Under the pieces are notes generated by a model that searched no databases, was not told where the DNA came from, and was given only the letters and a program-made list of their open reading frames with translations. This document shows, piece by piece, positions 52,124 to 60,337 of a stretch of 64,000 nt of DNA; the first letter of the stretch is position 1; each line of letters begins with the position of its first letter. Both the position numbers and the translations under genes were made by a program. Source of the DNA: Planctomycetota bacterium (GTDB taxonomy: Bacteria > Planctomycetota > UBA1135 > UBA2386); NCBI GenBank assembly GCA_016795295.1, contig JAEUHP010000171.1, positions 1-64,000 of the forward strand, written 5' to 3'.

Positions 52124-53695
52124 ATGAGCCTCCTGCGCGCGGCCACGTCGATCTCGGCCTTCACCCTGCTGTCGCGCATCCTGGGCCTCTACCGCGACCG
52201 GTTGATGGCGCAGACCCTGGGGGCGAGCTGGGTGCACGGCACGTTCTTGCTGGCCTGGGTGTTCCCCAACCTCCTGCGCCGCCTGCTCGGCGAAGGGGCC
52301 CTGTCGGCGGCGCTGGTGCCCGCCTACGCCCAGGCCCTGCGGCGCGGCGAGCGCGACGGGGCACGGCAACTGCTCGCCGCAGTCGGCGGCACCGTGCTGA
52401 CGATCCTCACCCCGGTGTGTGGGGTGGTCGCGGTGGCGAGCCTGTTGCTGCCCGCGGAGTGGCTGCCGGCGCCCACCCACGGCGGCGTGCCGGCGATGCG
52501 GCTGTTGCTGGCGCTGAACGCGGTGCTGTTCGCCTACGCCGTGCCGGTGTGCCTCACCGCGGTCTACTCGGGGGCACTGAACACCCTGGGGCACTTCGCC
52601 TTGCCGGCCGCAGTGCCGATCGTGCTCAACCTGTTCTGGATCGCGGCCCTGCTGCTGGCCAAGCCGCTCGGCGTGACGGTCGACGTCGAGATCGCGAACT
52701 TCGCCGCCTGGTGGCTGCTGGTCGGTGGCTGCCTGCAGTTGCTGGTGGTCGTGGTGCCGCTGCATTTGCGCGGCGAGCTGCTGCGGCCGCGCTTCGGCCT
52801 GCCCGAACGCGGCACGGCAGCGTTCGCGGTGTTCGTGGCGATGGGACCGATGGTGCTCGGCATGTCGCTGAACCAGATCAGCAGCCTGCTCGACCAGCTG
52901 ATGGCCTACTACCTGGTCGCGCCGGGTGCCGTCACCTACATCTACCTGGCGAACCGCCTGCTGCTGTTCCCGCACGCGCTCACGGCGATGTCGGTCGCCG
53001 TCGCCGTGTTCCCGAAACTGGCCCACGAGGCGAACGAGCCGGACCGCGCGCAGCTGCGGCAGACGCTCGATCTGGCGGCGGCGGCCACCATCCTGGTCAC
53101 CCTGCCGGCGGCCACCGGCCTGATCGTACTGGGCGAAGACGTGGTCCGGGTGCTGTTCCACGGCGGCGAGTTCGGCGACGGCGATGTGTGGCCGACCGTG
53201 CTCACTTCGTCGTGCCTGGTCGCCGGCCTGCCGTCGATCGGCCTGGCCCAGCTCTACGCACGCGCCTTCTATGCGGTCGGCGACGCCGCGACACCGGCCC
53301 GGCTCGCGGTGTGGCTGGTGGTGGGCAACGCGGCGCTGAACGCCGTGTTGCTGTCGATCACGAACCTCGGCACCGCAGCGCTGACCCTGTCCAGCAGTGT
53401 GTCGGCGACCGTGAACGCCGCCGTGCTGGCCCGGCGCTTCCACCGCCACGCACCACCGCGGCCGGGGCTCCGGCACGCATGGCTGCGCAGCAGTGCGGCC
53501 ACCGCGGCGATGGCGCTGGCGCTGCCGTGGTTGCGCCTGTTCCCGGCGACCGCGCCGTTGTGGCAACGAGGGCTGGGCAACGTGGCGCTGCCGATCGTAG
53601 CCGGCGTCGTCGTGTACCTGGGCGGGCACTGGCTGCTGCGTTCGCCCGAACTGCTGGCCCTGCGCGCGCGGCGCCAGCGGCGCGCCAAACCGTAG
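52124..53695 (+). CDS. murJ: Lipid II flippase MurJ
   Basis: 523 residues with about 14 membrane segments. It begins SLLRAATSISAFTLLSRILGLYRDRLMAQTLGAS, the MurJ/MviN signature (SR-x-x-G-x-x-RD), then FLLAWVFPNLLRRLLGEGALSAALVPAYAQAL (N-x-x-R-x-x-x-x-EG). Conserved arginines and the central-cavity motif GMSLNQISSLLDQLMAYYL are present. It moves lipid II across the inner membrane for peptidoglycan synthesis. The start ATG lies after a long GC-rich region with no Shine-Dalgarno. It diverges from the lipoprotein operon. Confidence 0.95.
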   Translation: MSLLRAATSISAFTLLSRILGLYRDRLMAQTLGASWVHGTFLLAWVFPNLLRRLLGEGALSAALVPAYAQALRRGERDGARQLLAAVGGTVLTILTPVCGVVAVASLLLPAEWLPAPTHGGVPAMRLLLALNAVLFAYAVPVCLTAVYSGALNTLGHFALPAAVPIVLNLFWIAALLLAKPLGVTVDVEIANFAAWWLLVGGCLQLLVVVVPLHLRGELLRPRFGLPERGTAAFAVFVAMGPMVLGMSLNQISSLLDQLMAYYLVAPGAVTYIYLANRLLLFPHALTAMSVAVAVFPKLAHEANEPDRAQLRQTLDLAAAATILVTLPAATGLIVLGEDVVRVLFHGGEFGDGDVWPTVLTSSCLVAGLPSIGLAQLYARAFYAVGDAATPARLAVWLVVGNAALNAVLLSITNLGTAALTLSSSVSATVNAAVLARRFHRHAPPRPGLRHAWLRSSAATAAMALALPWLRLFPATAPLWQRGLGNVALPIVAGVVVYLGGHWLLRSPELLALRARRQRRAKP

Positions 53696-53734
53696 TCGGC
53701 ACGCGCGCAGATCGGTGCGCTCACCGCCGCGCCG

Positions 53735-54214
53735 TCATTCCACGCGTTCGAATTCGAGGTGGCTCTGGTCGTCCTGCCAGATGCGCAGCACGCGCCGTTC
53801 GCCGTCCCACTCGATGCGCTTCTGCTCGACGGTGCCCGGCGCTTCGACGTGGATGCCACCTTCGGCATCGGTGAAGTAGCCGAGCTTGCACTCGGTGCGG
53901 TAGCGCTGGTCCGTGCCAACCTGCCAGGTGCGCACACCGGCGCGCAGCAGCGCCAGTTCGGGAGTCGGGCCCTCGGCGACCAAGCAGACGAACAGGTGCC
54001 GCTTGGTGATCGCAACGTAGCCGGTGCTCTTGGCCGCGATCTCGGTGCCGCTGGCGATGCGCCGGCGCAGCTCGTAGACGCCTTCGAGAGTTGGCTGGGC
54101 GGCGGGCGCCGCCACCGCAGCCGGCGCCGCAGGCTTGGCCGGTGGCGGATCCTGCAGTCCAGCGACCAACAGGGCCCCGAGCCCCAGCCACCACGCACAG
54201 GTCGATCCAGTCAT
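53735..54214 (-). CDS. Small exported protein, unrecognised family
   Basis: 159 residues. Signal-like MTGSTCAWWLGLGALLVAG, then an Ala/Pro linker and a compact domain of about 110 residues with YELRRRIASGTEIAAKSTGYVAITKRHLFVCLV, KLGYFTDAEGG and VLRIWQDDQSHLEFERVE, apparently beta-rich. AGGAG 6 nt upstream is a good ribosome-binding site. It starts 8 bp after the anchored repeat protein and is likely its operon partner. It converges with murJ. Function unknown. Confidence 0.65.
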   Translation of the reverse strand: MTGSTCAWWLGLGALLVAGLQDPPPAKPAAPAAVAAPAAQPTLEGVYELRRRIASGTEIAAKSTGYVAITKRHLFVCLVAEGPTPELALLRAGVRTWQVGTDQRYRTECKLGYFTDAEGGIHVEAPGTVEQKRIEWDGERRVLRIWQDDQSHLEFERVE

Positions 54215-54222
54215 GAGCTCTC

Positions 54223-55458
54223 CTAATCGATGTGGATCACGCAGTCGGTGCGCACTTCGCCGGCGCGCAGCTCGAAGGCCGCGGTGCCCACCCGCACCAA
54301 GTCGTTGGCTTTGCGGCGCAGAGTCTTGCGCCACTGCGCCGTGAGTTCGTTGGGGCCGGGCAGCAGCCGGTCCAGCACGAAGCGCCCGTCGTCGTCGGCG
54401 CGCACAGCGTCGCCGTCGCCGCTCCAGACCAGGACACCGGCCATCGGCGCCCCCGTGACGCGGTCGCGCACCTGCCCACGCACCACCGCCGCCGCGATCA
54501 CTTCGACCACCAGGGGCTTGCCCGGGAGGGACTGCACCGGCAGTTGGGCGAAGCCCGGCGGCAAGCCGTGGACCAAGAGACGCGGCGTGCCGGTGGCTTC
54601 GACATGGTCGAGCACGAACTGCCCGCGGGTGTCGGGCAGCGCTTCGACCCCGGGCAGGCCGCGCGCCAGGATGCGCAGCGAACGCGGCAGGATCTCGGGC
54701 GGCGTGAGCAACTGGCCTGGGCGCGGCGTGGTCGCTTCGAGTTCGAGTTCGGCCGCGGGCCAGGCCTCGGCCGTGCGCTGCAGATCGTGGTGCAGCAGCA
54801 CGTGGCTCGGGGCGCGCACGCGCAGCGACAACGAGCGCAGGCTGCTGTCGAAGCCCTGCAGTTCGAAGCGGCCCAGGGCATCGCTCGCGGCACTGGCGAG
54901 CGGCACGCCGTGCTCCCCGCCCCCCATGGCGAGGATCTCGGCACCGGCCACCGGCAGCGTGAATTCCTGGCTCGAGCCGAACGCCGAAACCGCCCGACGC
55001 ACGAACACCCGGCCGCGCAGGGAGCCTGGCTGCTGCAGACGAATCGGTGCATTCGGCACGCCGCGGCGCACGAACGCGAAGCCGGTGCCGAGTCCCGCGC
55101 CCCGGTAGCGCACCACGGCTTCGTCGGGCACCAGATCGGCGCCGACTGCCGCCGCCGCCACTCCGGGGGCCACCTGCAGGCTGCCGAGCGGCGGTGGTGG
55201 CGACGGTGCGGCGAACGCGAGCTGTGCCGGAAAGAACGTGAGTTCGAGTTCGGGCACCGAGTCGGCGCCGGGCGCACCCACGAACTGCAGTTCGGCCCGG
55301 CCCGCGGTCCAGCTGGCGTGGCCCCAGCGCAGCGCGAAGACGAGCCCACACAGCCCCAGCGCGTACCACCACAACGGCCGGCGCACCGGCGGCGGCGGGC
55401 GGCGCAGGCGCGGACGGCGCACCGCGGCGGTCGCCAGAGCGTTGCTGGACTCGGTCAC
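54223..55458 (-). CDS. Anchored protein with carboxypeptidase-regulatory-like domains
   Basis: 411 residues from GTG 55458, chosen because TATCGT sits 7 nt upstream and the longer ATG reading would overlap the divergent sixA start. Membrane anchor at about 31-48 (LWWYALGLCGLVFALRW). Beta-sandwich repeats follow, with PVAGAEILAMGGGEHGVPLAS, SDALGRFELQGFD and a clear C-terminal unit VVRGQVRDRVTGAPMAGVLVWSGDGDAVRADDDGRFVLDRLLPG. It resembles the larger protein at 46085. Periplasmic, structural or carrier role inferred. Confidence 0.72.
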   Translation of the reverse strand: MTESSNALATAAVRRPRLRRPPPPVRRPLWWYALGLCGLVFALRWGHASWTAGRAELQFVGAPGADSVPELELTFFPAQLAFAAPSPPPPLGSLQVAPGVAAAAVGADLVPDEAVVRYRGAGLGTGFAFVRRGVPNAPIRLQQPGSLRGRVFVRRAVSAFGSSQEFTLPVAGAEILAMGGGEHGVPLASAASDALGRFELQGFDSSLRSLSLRVRAPSHVLLHHDLQRTAEAWPAAELELEATTPRPGQLLTPPEILPRSLRILARGLPGVEALPDTRGQFVLDHVEATGTPRLLVHGLPPGFAQLPVQSLPGKPLVVEVIAAAVVRGQVRDRVTGAPMAGVLVWSGDGDAVRADDDGRFVLDRLLPGPNELTAQWRKTLRRKANDLVRVGTAAFELRAGEVRTDCVIHID

Positions 55459-55465
55459 CCCGGCG

Positions 55466-55491
55466 ACGATACCCCACCGCGGCGCTATCGT
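55466..55491. promoter_or_regulatory. Divergent TATCGT promoter pair
   Basis: TATCGT occurs on the plus strand at 55486-55491, 7 nt before the ATG of sixA (55499), and on the minus strand at 55471-55466, 7 nt before the GTG at 55458. Start codons are only 40 bp apart. Both genes would have leaderless or near-leaderless messages. No Shine-Dalgarno is visible on either side. Confidence 0.55.
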
Positions 55492-55498
55492 CGTGGCG

Positions 55499-55996
55499 AT
55501 GCGCATCTACCTGCTGCGCCATGGCATCGCCGAAGACCGCGCCGCGAGCGGCCACGACCACGACCGCGCCCTGACCGAAGAGGGGTGGCGACGCCTGCGC
55601 AAAGCCGCCCGCACTTGGCGCGCCCTGGTGCCGAAGCCGGCCCAGGTCTGGGTGAGTCCGCTGCGACGGGCCCGCGAAACCGCCGAAGTGTTCTGCGCAG
55701 CACTCGACGCCCCCCCCGCACGGGTCGAACCTAGCCTCACGCCGGAGTCGGGCTGCCAGACGGTCGCCCGCCTGCTGGAAGCCGAACAAATCGCCGGCGT
55801 CGACAGCATCGCAGTGATCGGCCACGAACCCCACCTCGGCCACTTGCTGGGCCTCTTGCTGACCGGCCAGCGCCACCTGCCGATGCCACTGAAGAAGGGC
55901 ATGCTGGTCGCGGTCGAAACACCATCGATCGCCAGCCTGTTGGCCGAGCTGCGCTTCGCCCTGAGCCAACGTGCGGCGGCGGACTGCCGGGATTGA
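55499..55996 (+). CDS. sixA: SixA-type phosphohistidine phosphatase
   Basis: 165 residues. Histidine-phosphatase fold: MRIYLLRHGIAEDRA carries the RHG catalytic motif (H8), VWVSPLRRARETAEVF the second arginine region, and IAVIGHEPHLGHLLGLLL the second catalytic His. It matches SixA proteins in length. SixA dephosphorylates His-containing phosphotransfer or PTS proteins. A divergent PTS enzyme I lies 6 kb downstream; a link is only suggestive. The start follows a TATCGT element by 7 nt. Confidence 0.88.
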   Translation: MRIYLLRHGIAEDRAASGHDHDRALTEEGWRRLRKAARTWRALVPKPAQVWVSPLRRARETAEVFCAALDAPPARVEPSLTPESGCQTVARLLEAEQIAGVDSIAVIGHEPHLGHLLGLLLTGQRHLPMPLKKGMLVAVETPSIASLLAELRFALSQRAAADCRD

Positions 55997-56024
55997 ACAC
56001 GCGGTCGGGATCGCCCGGCCCCGT

Positions 56025-57374
56025 TCAGCGGTTGCGCAAGTACCAGAGTTCGGCGCGGCGCAGGGCGTCGCGATTGCCGGCTTCGTCGCGGCTCGCCTCG
56101 TAGCCGAACGTCTCCCCGGCCAACTTGGCCAAAGCCGCAGCCGCGGCGCGGCGCTGGGGCAGCACGTCGCTGCGCAGCGCCCGCAGCACTTCGGGCAAGG
56201 CTTCGCGCCCCCGGGCCACGAGCTGCTCGGCGCACAGCGACACCAGCTCGTCCTTGCTGTGGGGTCCGAGTGCCGCCAAAGACACCAAGGTGGGCGTCAC
56301 CGGCCCAGCGTGCTTCTGGAACTTGCGCCGCAGGAACAGCACGGCGAACGCGGTGGCCACCGGCTCGCCCGGGTCCGGCCCCTTCGCCCTGGGCCCGCCG
56401 AAGCCGGCGACGCGGCCATCCTGCCAGCCACCTCCGGGTCCCTGCGCATCGACCAGCATCGCAGCCCCGTGCGCGTACCAGTCCTTGCCTCCGACCTTCT
56501 CGACGTCACACAGGATCGCCGCTCGTTCGAGGCCGTAGTGGAAGTAGTAGGTCCAGGTCTGCTCCAGCGAGCCGATGCACTCGGGGGTGCGCACGAACCA
56601 CTGCCAACCCCGCGCGATGTGCTTGCTCCACACCGATTCCGGGGTCTCCTGGTCCAGCGCCTGGCGGCAGATCGCCAGCACCGCGATGCCTGCCGCGGTC
56701 ATCGACGCATACCCGCTGTCCTTGGCCCCGGCACTGGCGTAGCCGAAGCCGCCGTAGTTGCCCTGTTGCGCGATCACGTGCCGGCCGAGGCGTTCGAACA
56801 CCGCTTTCGGCACCGTGGCGCCCAGCGAGCGCGCCGCGCGCAGGCCGAGTGCGGCATACTGGGTGTTGCTCAGGTCCCAGCCGCCGCCGTGGCCGTAACC
56901 AAACGAACCACTGCTGTCCTGATGGCGCAGCAACTGCGCCGTGTCGACCTTCGCCAGTTCGGTGCGCTTCGGAAAATCCGGCCACGCGTCGAGCACCAGA
57001 AGGCGCAGGGCCAGGCTGTAGGTGTCGTTCGGCTTGCCTTTGGCCAGCGCCGCGAGGCCAGCCTGCAACCCTGGGTCGTCCGCGGCAACCCCGTCGTGGA
57101 TCGCCGCGAGCAGGAGCAGGGCCAGCAACCCAGGCCCCGTGATCGAGTCCGTGGTTGCCTGCTGTAGATGCCGCAACAACGCCGGCCGCGCGCGATCGAG
57201 CGCCAGATCGATCGCCGAGCGCAGGGCGGGCGCATCGTCGGGATCGGTGCCGCGCTGCGCCGCGGCTTTGCCCTGGGCACGGGCAGCCGGCTTCTGCTGG
57301 GCAGACAAACCGGGGCCGATGCAGAGGGCGATGGCCGTGCCGAACATCACGCAGCGATCGAGGAGCGACGACAT
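56025..57374 (-). CDS. Exported squalene-cyclase-fold (alpha/alpha barrel) protein
   Basis: 449 residues with a signal peptide (to about LSAQQ). The middle shows prenyltransferase/squalene-oxidase-type repeats: SSGSFGYGHGGGWDLSNTQYAALGLRAA, GNYGGFGYASAGAKDSGYASMTAAGIAVLAIC and QGPGGGWQDGRVAGFGG, each a Gly-rich turn after paired helices. The DxDD motif of hopene cyclases is absent, and the signal peptide makes lipid cyclase activity unlikely. The same fold is common in planctomycete secreted proteins of unknown role. Chosen start ATG 57374; an upstream TTG at 57407 is less likely. Confidence 0.75.
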   Translation of the reverse strand: MSSLLDRCVMFGTAIALCIGPGLSAQQKPAARAQGKAAAQRGTDPDDAPALRSAIDLALDRARPALLRHLQQATTDSITGPGLLALLLLAAIHDGVAADDPGLQAGLAALAKGKPNDTYSLALRLLVLDAWPDFPKRTELAKVDTAQLLRHQDSSGSFGYGHGGGWDLSNTQYAALGLRAARSLGATVPKAVFERLGRHVIAQQGNYGGFGYASAGAKDSGYASMTAAGIAVLAICRQALDQETPESVWSKHIARGWQWFVRTPECIGSLEQTWTYYFHYGLERAAILCDVEKVGGKDWYAHGAAMLVDAQGPGGGWQDGRVAGFGGPRAKGPDPGEPVATAFAVLFLRRKFQKHAGPVTPTLVSLAALGPHSKDELVSLCAEQLVARGREALPEVLRALRSDVLPQRRAAAAALAKLAGETFGYEASRDEAGNRDALRRAELWYLRNR

Positions 57375-57495
57375 CGCAGGGCCTGGGGCAGGCGAAGAGA
57401 GGGACAAACCGCACTAGCGTGCCGGCGGCATGGAGTATACCGGGAAACTCCGGTGTGACGCATCCGATGGCGATGCCCCGCCGAATTCTCCAGCC

Positions 57496-58413
57496 ATGGG
57501 CCAGCGCATCGCCATCTCCGGCGCCTCCGGCTTCGTCGGCCGAGCCCTCATCGCCCACCTCGAACGGAGCGGCCACGAAGTGCTGCGCCTGGTCCGGGGC
57601 AGTGCCAGCGAGCCGCACGGTGTGCGCTGGCAACCCGACACCGGCGAACTCGACGGGCGCGCCCTCGGCGCCGTGGACGCCGTGGTGCACCTCGCCGGGG
57701 AGAACGTCGCCGGCGGGCGCTGGACCCCGGCGCGCCGCGCGGCGATCGCAGCGAGCCGTGGCCCGACCACCGAACGCCTCGCCCGGTCGCTGGCCCGCCT
57801 GCCGGTGCCACCCAGAACCCTGATCTCGGCCTCGGCGACGGGCATCTACGGCGACTGCGGCGACGCGCGCCTCGACGAACGCACGCCACCCGGGCAGGGC
57901 TTCCTGGCCGAGGTGGCCCAGGCCTGGGAGGCCGCCACCCAGCCCGCGGCCAGCGCCGGCATCCGCGTGGTCCACCTGCGCATCGGCATGGTGCTCGACC
58001 AAAGCGGCGGCGCCTTGGCCCGCATGCTGTTGCCGTTCCGGCTCGGCCTCGGCGGTCGGCTCGGCTCCGGGCAGCAATGGGTGTCCTGGATCCACCGCCA
58101 GGACTTGGTGGCCGCCATCGCCTTCTTGCTCGGCCAGGAGTCGCTGCGCGGGCCGGTCCTGGCAGTGGCCCCCGAACCGGTGACGAACCGGGAATTCACC
58201 CGGGCCTTGGGCCGGGCGCTGCGCCGCCCAGCCGTCCTGCCGGTGCCCGCGTTCGCCTTGCGGCTCTTGTTCGGCGCCATGGCCGACGAGTTGCTGTTGT
58301 CGAGCCAGCGCGCCACGCCCAGGGCCCTGCTCACCGCAGGTTTCCAGTTCGCTCACCCCAACCTGGCCGAAGCGTTCGCCGCAGCCCTGGCGCCCGGCGC
58401 GCGCACCGCGTAA
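57496..58413 (+). CDS. TIGR01777-family NAD(P)-binding epimerase-like protein
   Basis: 305 residues from ATG 57496 (MGQRIAISGASGFVGRAL). The Rossmann motif GASGFVG is at the extreme N terminus, then VVHLAGENVAGGRWT, ISASATGIYGDCG and WISRQD-like WVSWIHRQDLVAAI, as in the SDR39U1/YfcH group. A longer in-frame start at 57430 follows a TAGCGT element by 9 nt and would add a 22-residue leader without family support. Substrate unknown; the family is widespread and uncharacterised. Stop is 10 bp before the HEAT/VWA gene start. Confidence 0.85.
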   Translation: MGQRIAISGASGFVGRALIAHLERSGHEVLRLVRGSASEPHGVRWQPDTGELDGRALGAVDAVVHLAGENVAGGRWTPARRAAIAASRGPTTERLARSLARLPVPPRTLISASATGIYGDCGDARLDERTPPGQGFLAEVAQAWEAATQPAASAGIRVVHLRIGMVLDQSGGALARMLLPFRLGLGGRLGSGQQWVSWIHRQDLVAAIAFLLGQESLRGPVLAVAPEPVTNREFTRALGRALRRPAVLPVPAFALRLLFGAMADELLLSSQRATPRALLTAGFQFAHPNLAEAFAAALAPGARTA

Positions 58414-58423
58414 GCCTGCGGTC

Positions 58424-60139
58424 ATGTTGCTGCGCGCCGCCAACATCCTGGCTCTCGGCTTGGTCTCGACGACGTGGGCACCGGCCCAGGGCAAACCGCC
58501 GGCGAAGCCGGGCGCCCAGGCTGCAACCCCCCAGGATCCCGCTGCCGCAGACACCGCCGCTCTGCAGAGCTGGCTCGGCCAATACCAGAAGGGTGCGATC
58601 CGGCTGGTGCGTGAGGACAAGGTCGACGCAGACGCCGTGGCCCAAGTCGACCAGCTGCTGGCCGCCGTCGCCAAGGCCAACACCCTGGCCGCGGCCCGGG
58701 CCTTGTTCGCGGCGGCGGCAGTCGAACCGCGCCCAGTGGGAACGGCCAACTCGGTCGAACTGATCGACTTCCACCGCGAGCTGCAGCCCTGGCGAGTCCA
58801 GGCGCTCGCCGCGCAGCACCTGCGCACGATGACCGGAGACGGCATCGTGCCCTGGCTCTGCGGCATGCTGAGCGCCCCCGGATTGCGCAGCGCCAAGGCA
58901 GGCCCCGAATTCGCGCAGGCCGCCGCCGCGCTCCGGGTGCTGGGCGGCCACCCCAGTGCCGAGGCCCAACTGGAGCTGTTGCGCGCCGCGCACACCATGC
59001 CGGTCGAGTTGCGGGTGCGCGCCGTCAATGCCCTCGCCGTCGACGCCCAGCTCGAACTGATCCCCACTCTGCTCGGGCTCCTGCGCGACACCGAGCCGAA
59101 CGTGCGCATCGCCGCAGCCAACGCCATCGGCACAGCCCTGCAGCCACACGTCGACGAGACGGCCGGCAAGAACCCCGAAGGCACGGCCTTGCAGCTGCGC
59201 GACCAGGCGATCGCCAAACTGGACGAAGTGCTGCTGCGGGAGACGGTCTGGCAGGTGCGCAGTGCCGCGGCCTACGCCCTGGCGGTCATGAAGTGCAAAG
59301 CGGCGATTCCGGCGTTGATCCGCGGCCTCGATGCAGAACTCCAGCGCAAGAAGGATCCGTGGGCGATGGACGTGCGCCTGCACCGGCTGCTCGAAGGCCT
59401 GACCGGCCAGAGTGTGGTGCGCGGCAGCATCGCGCCCTGGCAGGAGTTCTGGAGCCGCGAGGGCCCGTCGTTCCGGGTTCGCCCGACGCCAGCCCCCGGC
59501 ACGGCACCTGCCGCAGCCAACAAGTACGAGAAGTTCTTCAACCTGGAGATCGAGTCGGACCGCGTATTGTTCGTACTGGACTTCAGCGGCTCGATGGCGG
59601 AACCGGTCCAGGTGCAATCCGGCACCACCAGCGCCGGCGGCGGTGAGACCATCACCAAAGCCCAGCTCGTGGTCCGAGAACTGAAGAAGCTCATCATGTC
59701 CCTGCCCGACGGCGCCTTGATCAACTTGGTCGTGTTCAGCAGCGATGTGCGCATTTGGCGACTCGACGGCGGCCGCCCGGCCCTGGTCAAGCTCGACGAT
59801 GCCGCCAGGGACGACCTCCTGGGCACCTTCCTGGACAGCTTGCGGCCGAATGGGCCGACCAACCTCTACGACGCGCTCGACAAGGCCCTGGACTTCGGCG
59901 GCCGCGGGCTCCACGACAAGTACTACGCAGCCGGGTTCGACACCCTCTACGTCATCACCGATGGCGCCCCGACCGCCGGGCCCGTGGTCGACAAGGCGGA
60001 AATTCGGCGCCGCGTAAGAGAGGCGAACAATCTGCGGAAAGTCAGCATCCACTGCATCACCTTCGGCGATAAAAACGACACCGACTTCCTTCGCCCAATG
60101 GCAGAGGAAAACGGCGGTCGCCACATCCACATCGAGTAG
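58424..60139 (+). CDS. Second secreted HEAT-repeat and VWA-domain protein
   Basis: 571 residues. Signal peptide to about PAQG. HEAT-like helical repeats (~110-340; VRAVNALAVDAQLELIPTLLGLLRDTEPNVRIAAANAIG and VRSAAAYALAVMKCKAAIPALIRGLD) lead into a VWA domain from about 370 with the MIDAS motif D386-F-S-G-S in VLDFSGSMAE and YVITDGAPTAG. The architecture matches the gene at 17023-19131, with a shorter HEAT part. FWSREGPSFRV before the VWA domain has a counterpart in FWARDGAGFTV of the other copy. It lies 10 bp after the epimerase gene. The stop begins a 19-bp tandem repeat. Confidence 0.83.
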   Translation: MLLRAANILALGLVSTTWAPAQGKPPAKPGAQAATPQDPAAADTAALQSWLGQYQKGAIRLVREDKVDADAVAQVDQLLAAVAKANTLAAARALFAAAAVEPRPVGTANSVELIDFHRELQPWRVQALAAQHLRTMTGDGIVPWLCGMLSAPGLRSAKAGPEFAQAAAALRVLGGHPSAEAQLELLRAAHTMPVELRVRAVNALAVDAQLELIPTLLGLLRDTEPNVRIAAANAIGTALQPHVDETAGKNPEGTALQLRDQAIAKLDEVLLRETVWQVRSAAAYALAVMKCKAAIPALIRGLDAELQRKKDPWAMDVRLHRLLEGLTGQSVVRGSIAPWQEFWSREGPSFRVRPTPAPGTAPAAANKYEKFFNLEIESDRVLFVLDFSGSMAEPVQVQSGTTSAGGGETITKAQLVVRELKKLIMSLPDGALINLVVFSSDVRIWRLDGGRPALVKLDDAARDDLLGTFLDSLRPNGPTNLYDALDKALDFGGRGLHDKYYAAGFDTLYVITDGAPTAGPVVDKAEIRRRVREANNLRKVSIHCITFGDKNDTDFLRPMAEENGGRHIHIE

Positions 60140-60174
60140 ACAACAGCCAGTCACCTAGACAACAGGCGATCACC
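60137..60174 (+). repeat. 19-bp tandem duplication starting at the HEAT/VWA stop codon
   Basis: 60137-60155 and 60156-60174 are adjacent copies that agree at 15 or so of 19 positions: both begin TAGACAACAG and end TCACC. The first TAG is the stop codon of the upstream gene. Confidence 0.85.
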
Positions 60175-60337
60175 AGTGTAGTATCGTCCGGATTGCCGGC
60201 GCTTGGTCCAAGTGACCGGACATCCTCCGAAAGCTGGAGAGCACTCCGGTTTCCGGAGGCATGAATCTCCGAAGTCTGGAAGAAAGTTTGCAAACTCGGC
60301 CCACAAGCCGTATCCACCGCTGGGAGCGATTCCACCA

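Noticed and set aside
56025-57374. Squalene-hopene cyclase
   Set aside because: The DxDD catalytic motif is missing, the protein is too short, and it carries a signal peptide.
57430-57495. Longer N terminus for the TIGR01777 protein
   Set aside because: The added 22 residues have no family match and the Rossmann GxxGxxG normally lies at the extreme N terminus. The nearby TAGCGT could still be a promoter for the shorter start.
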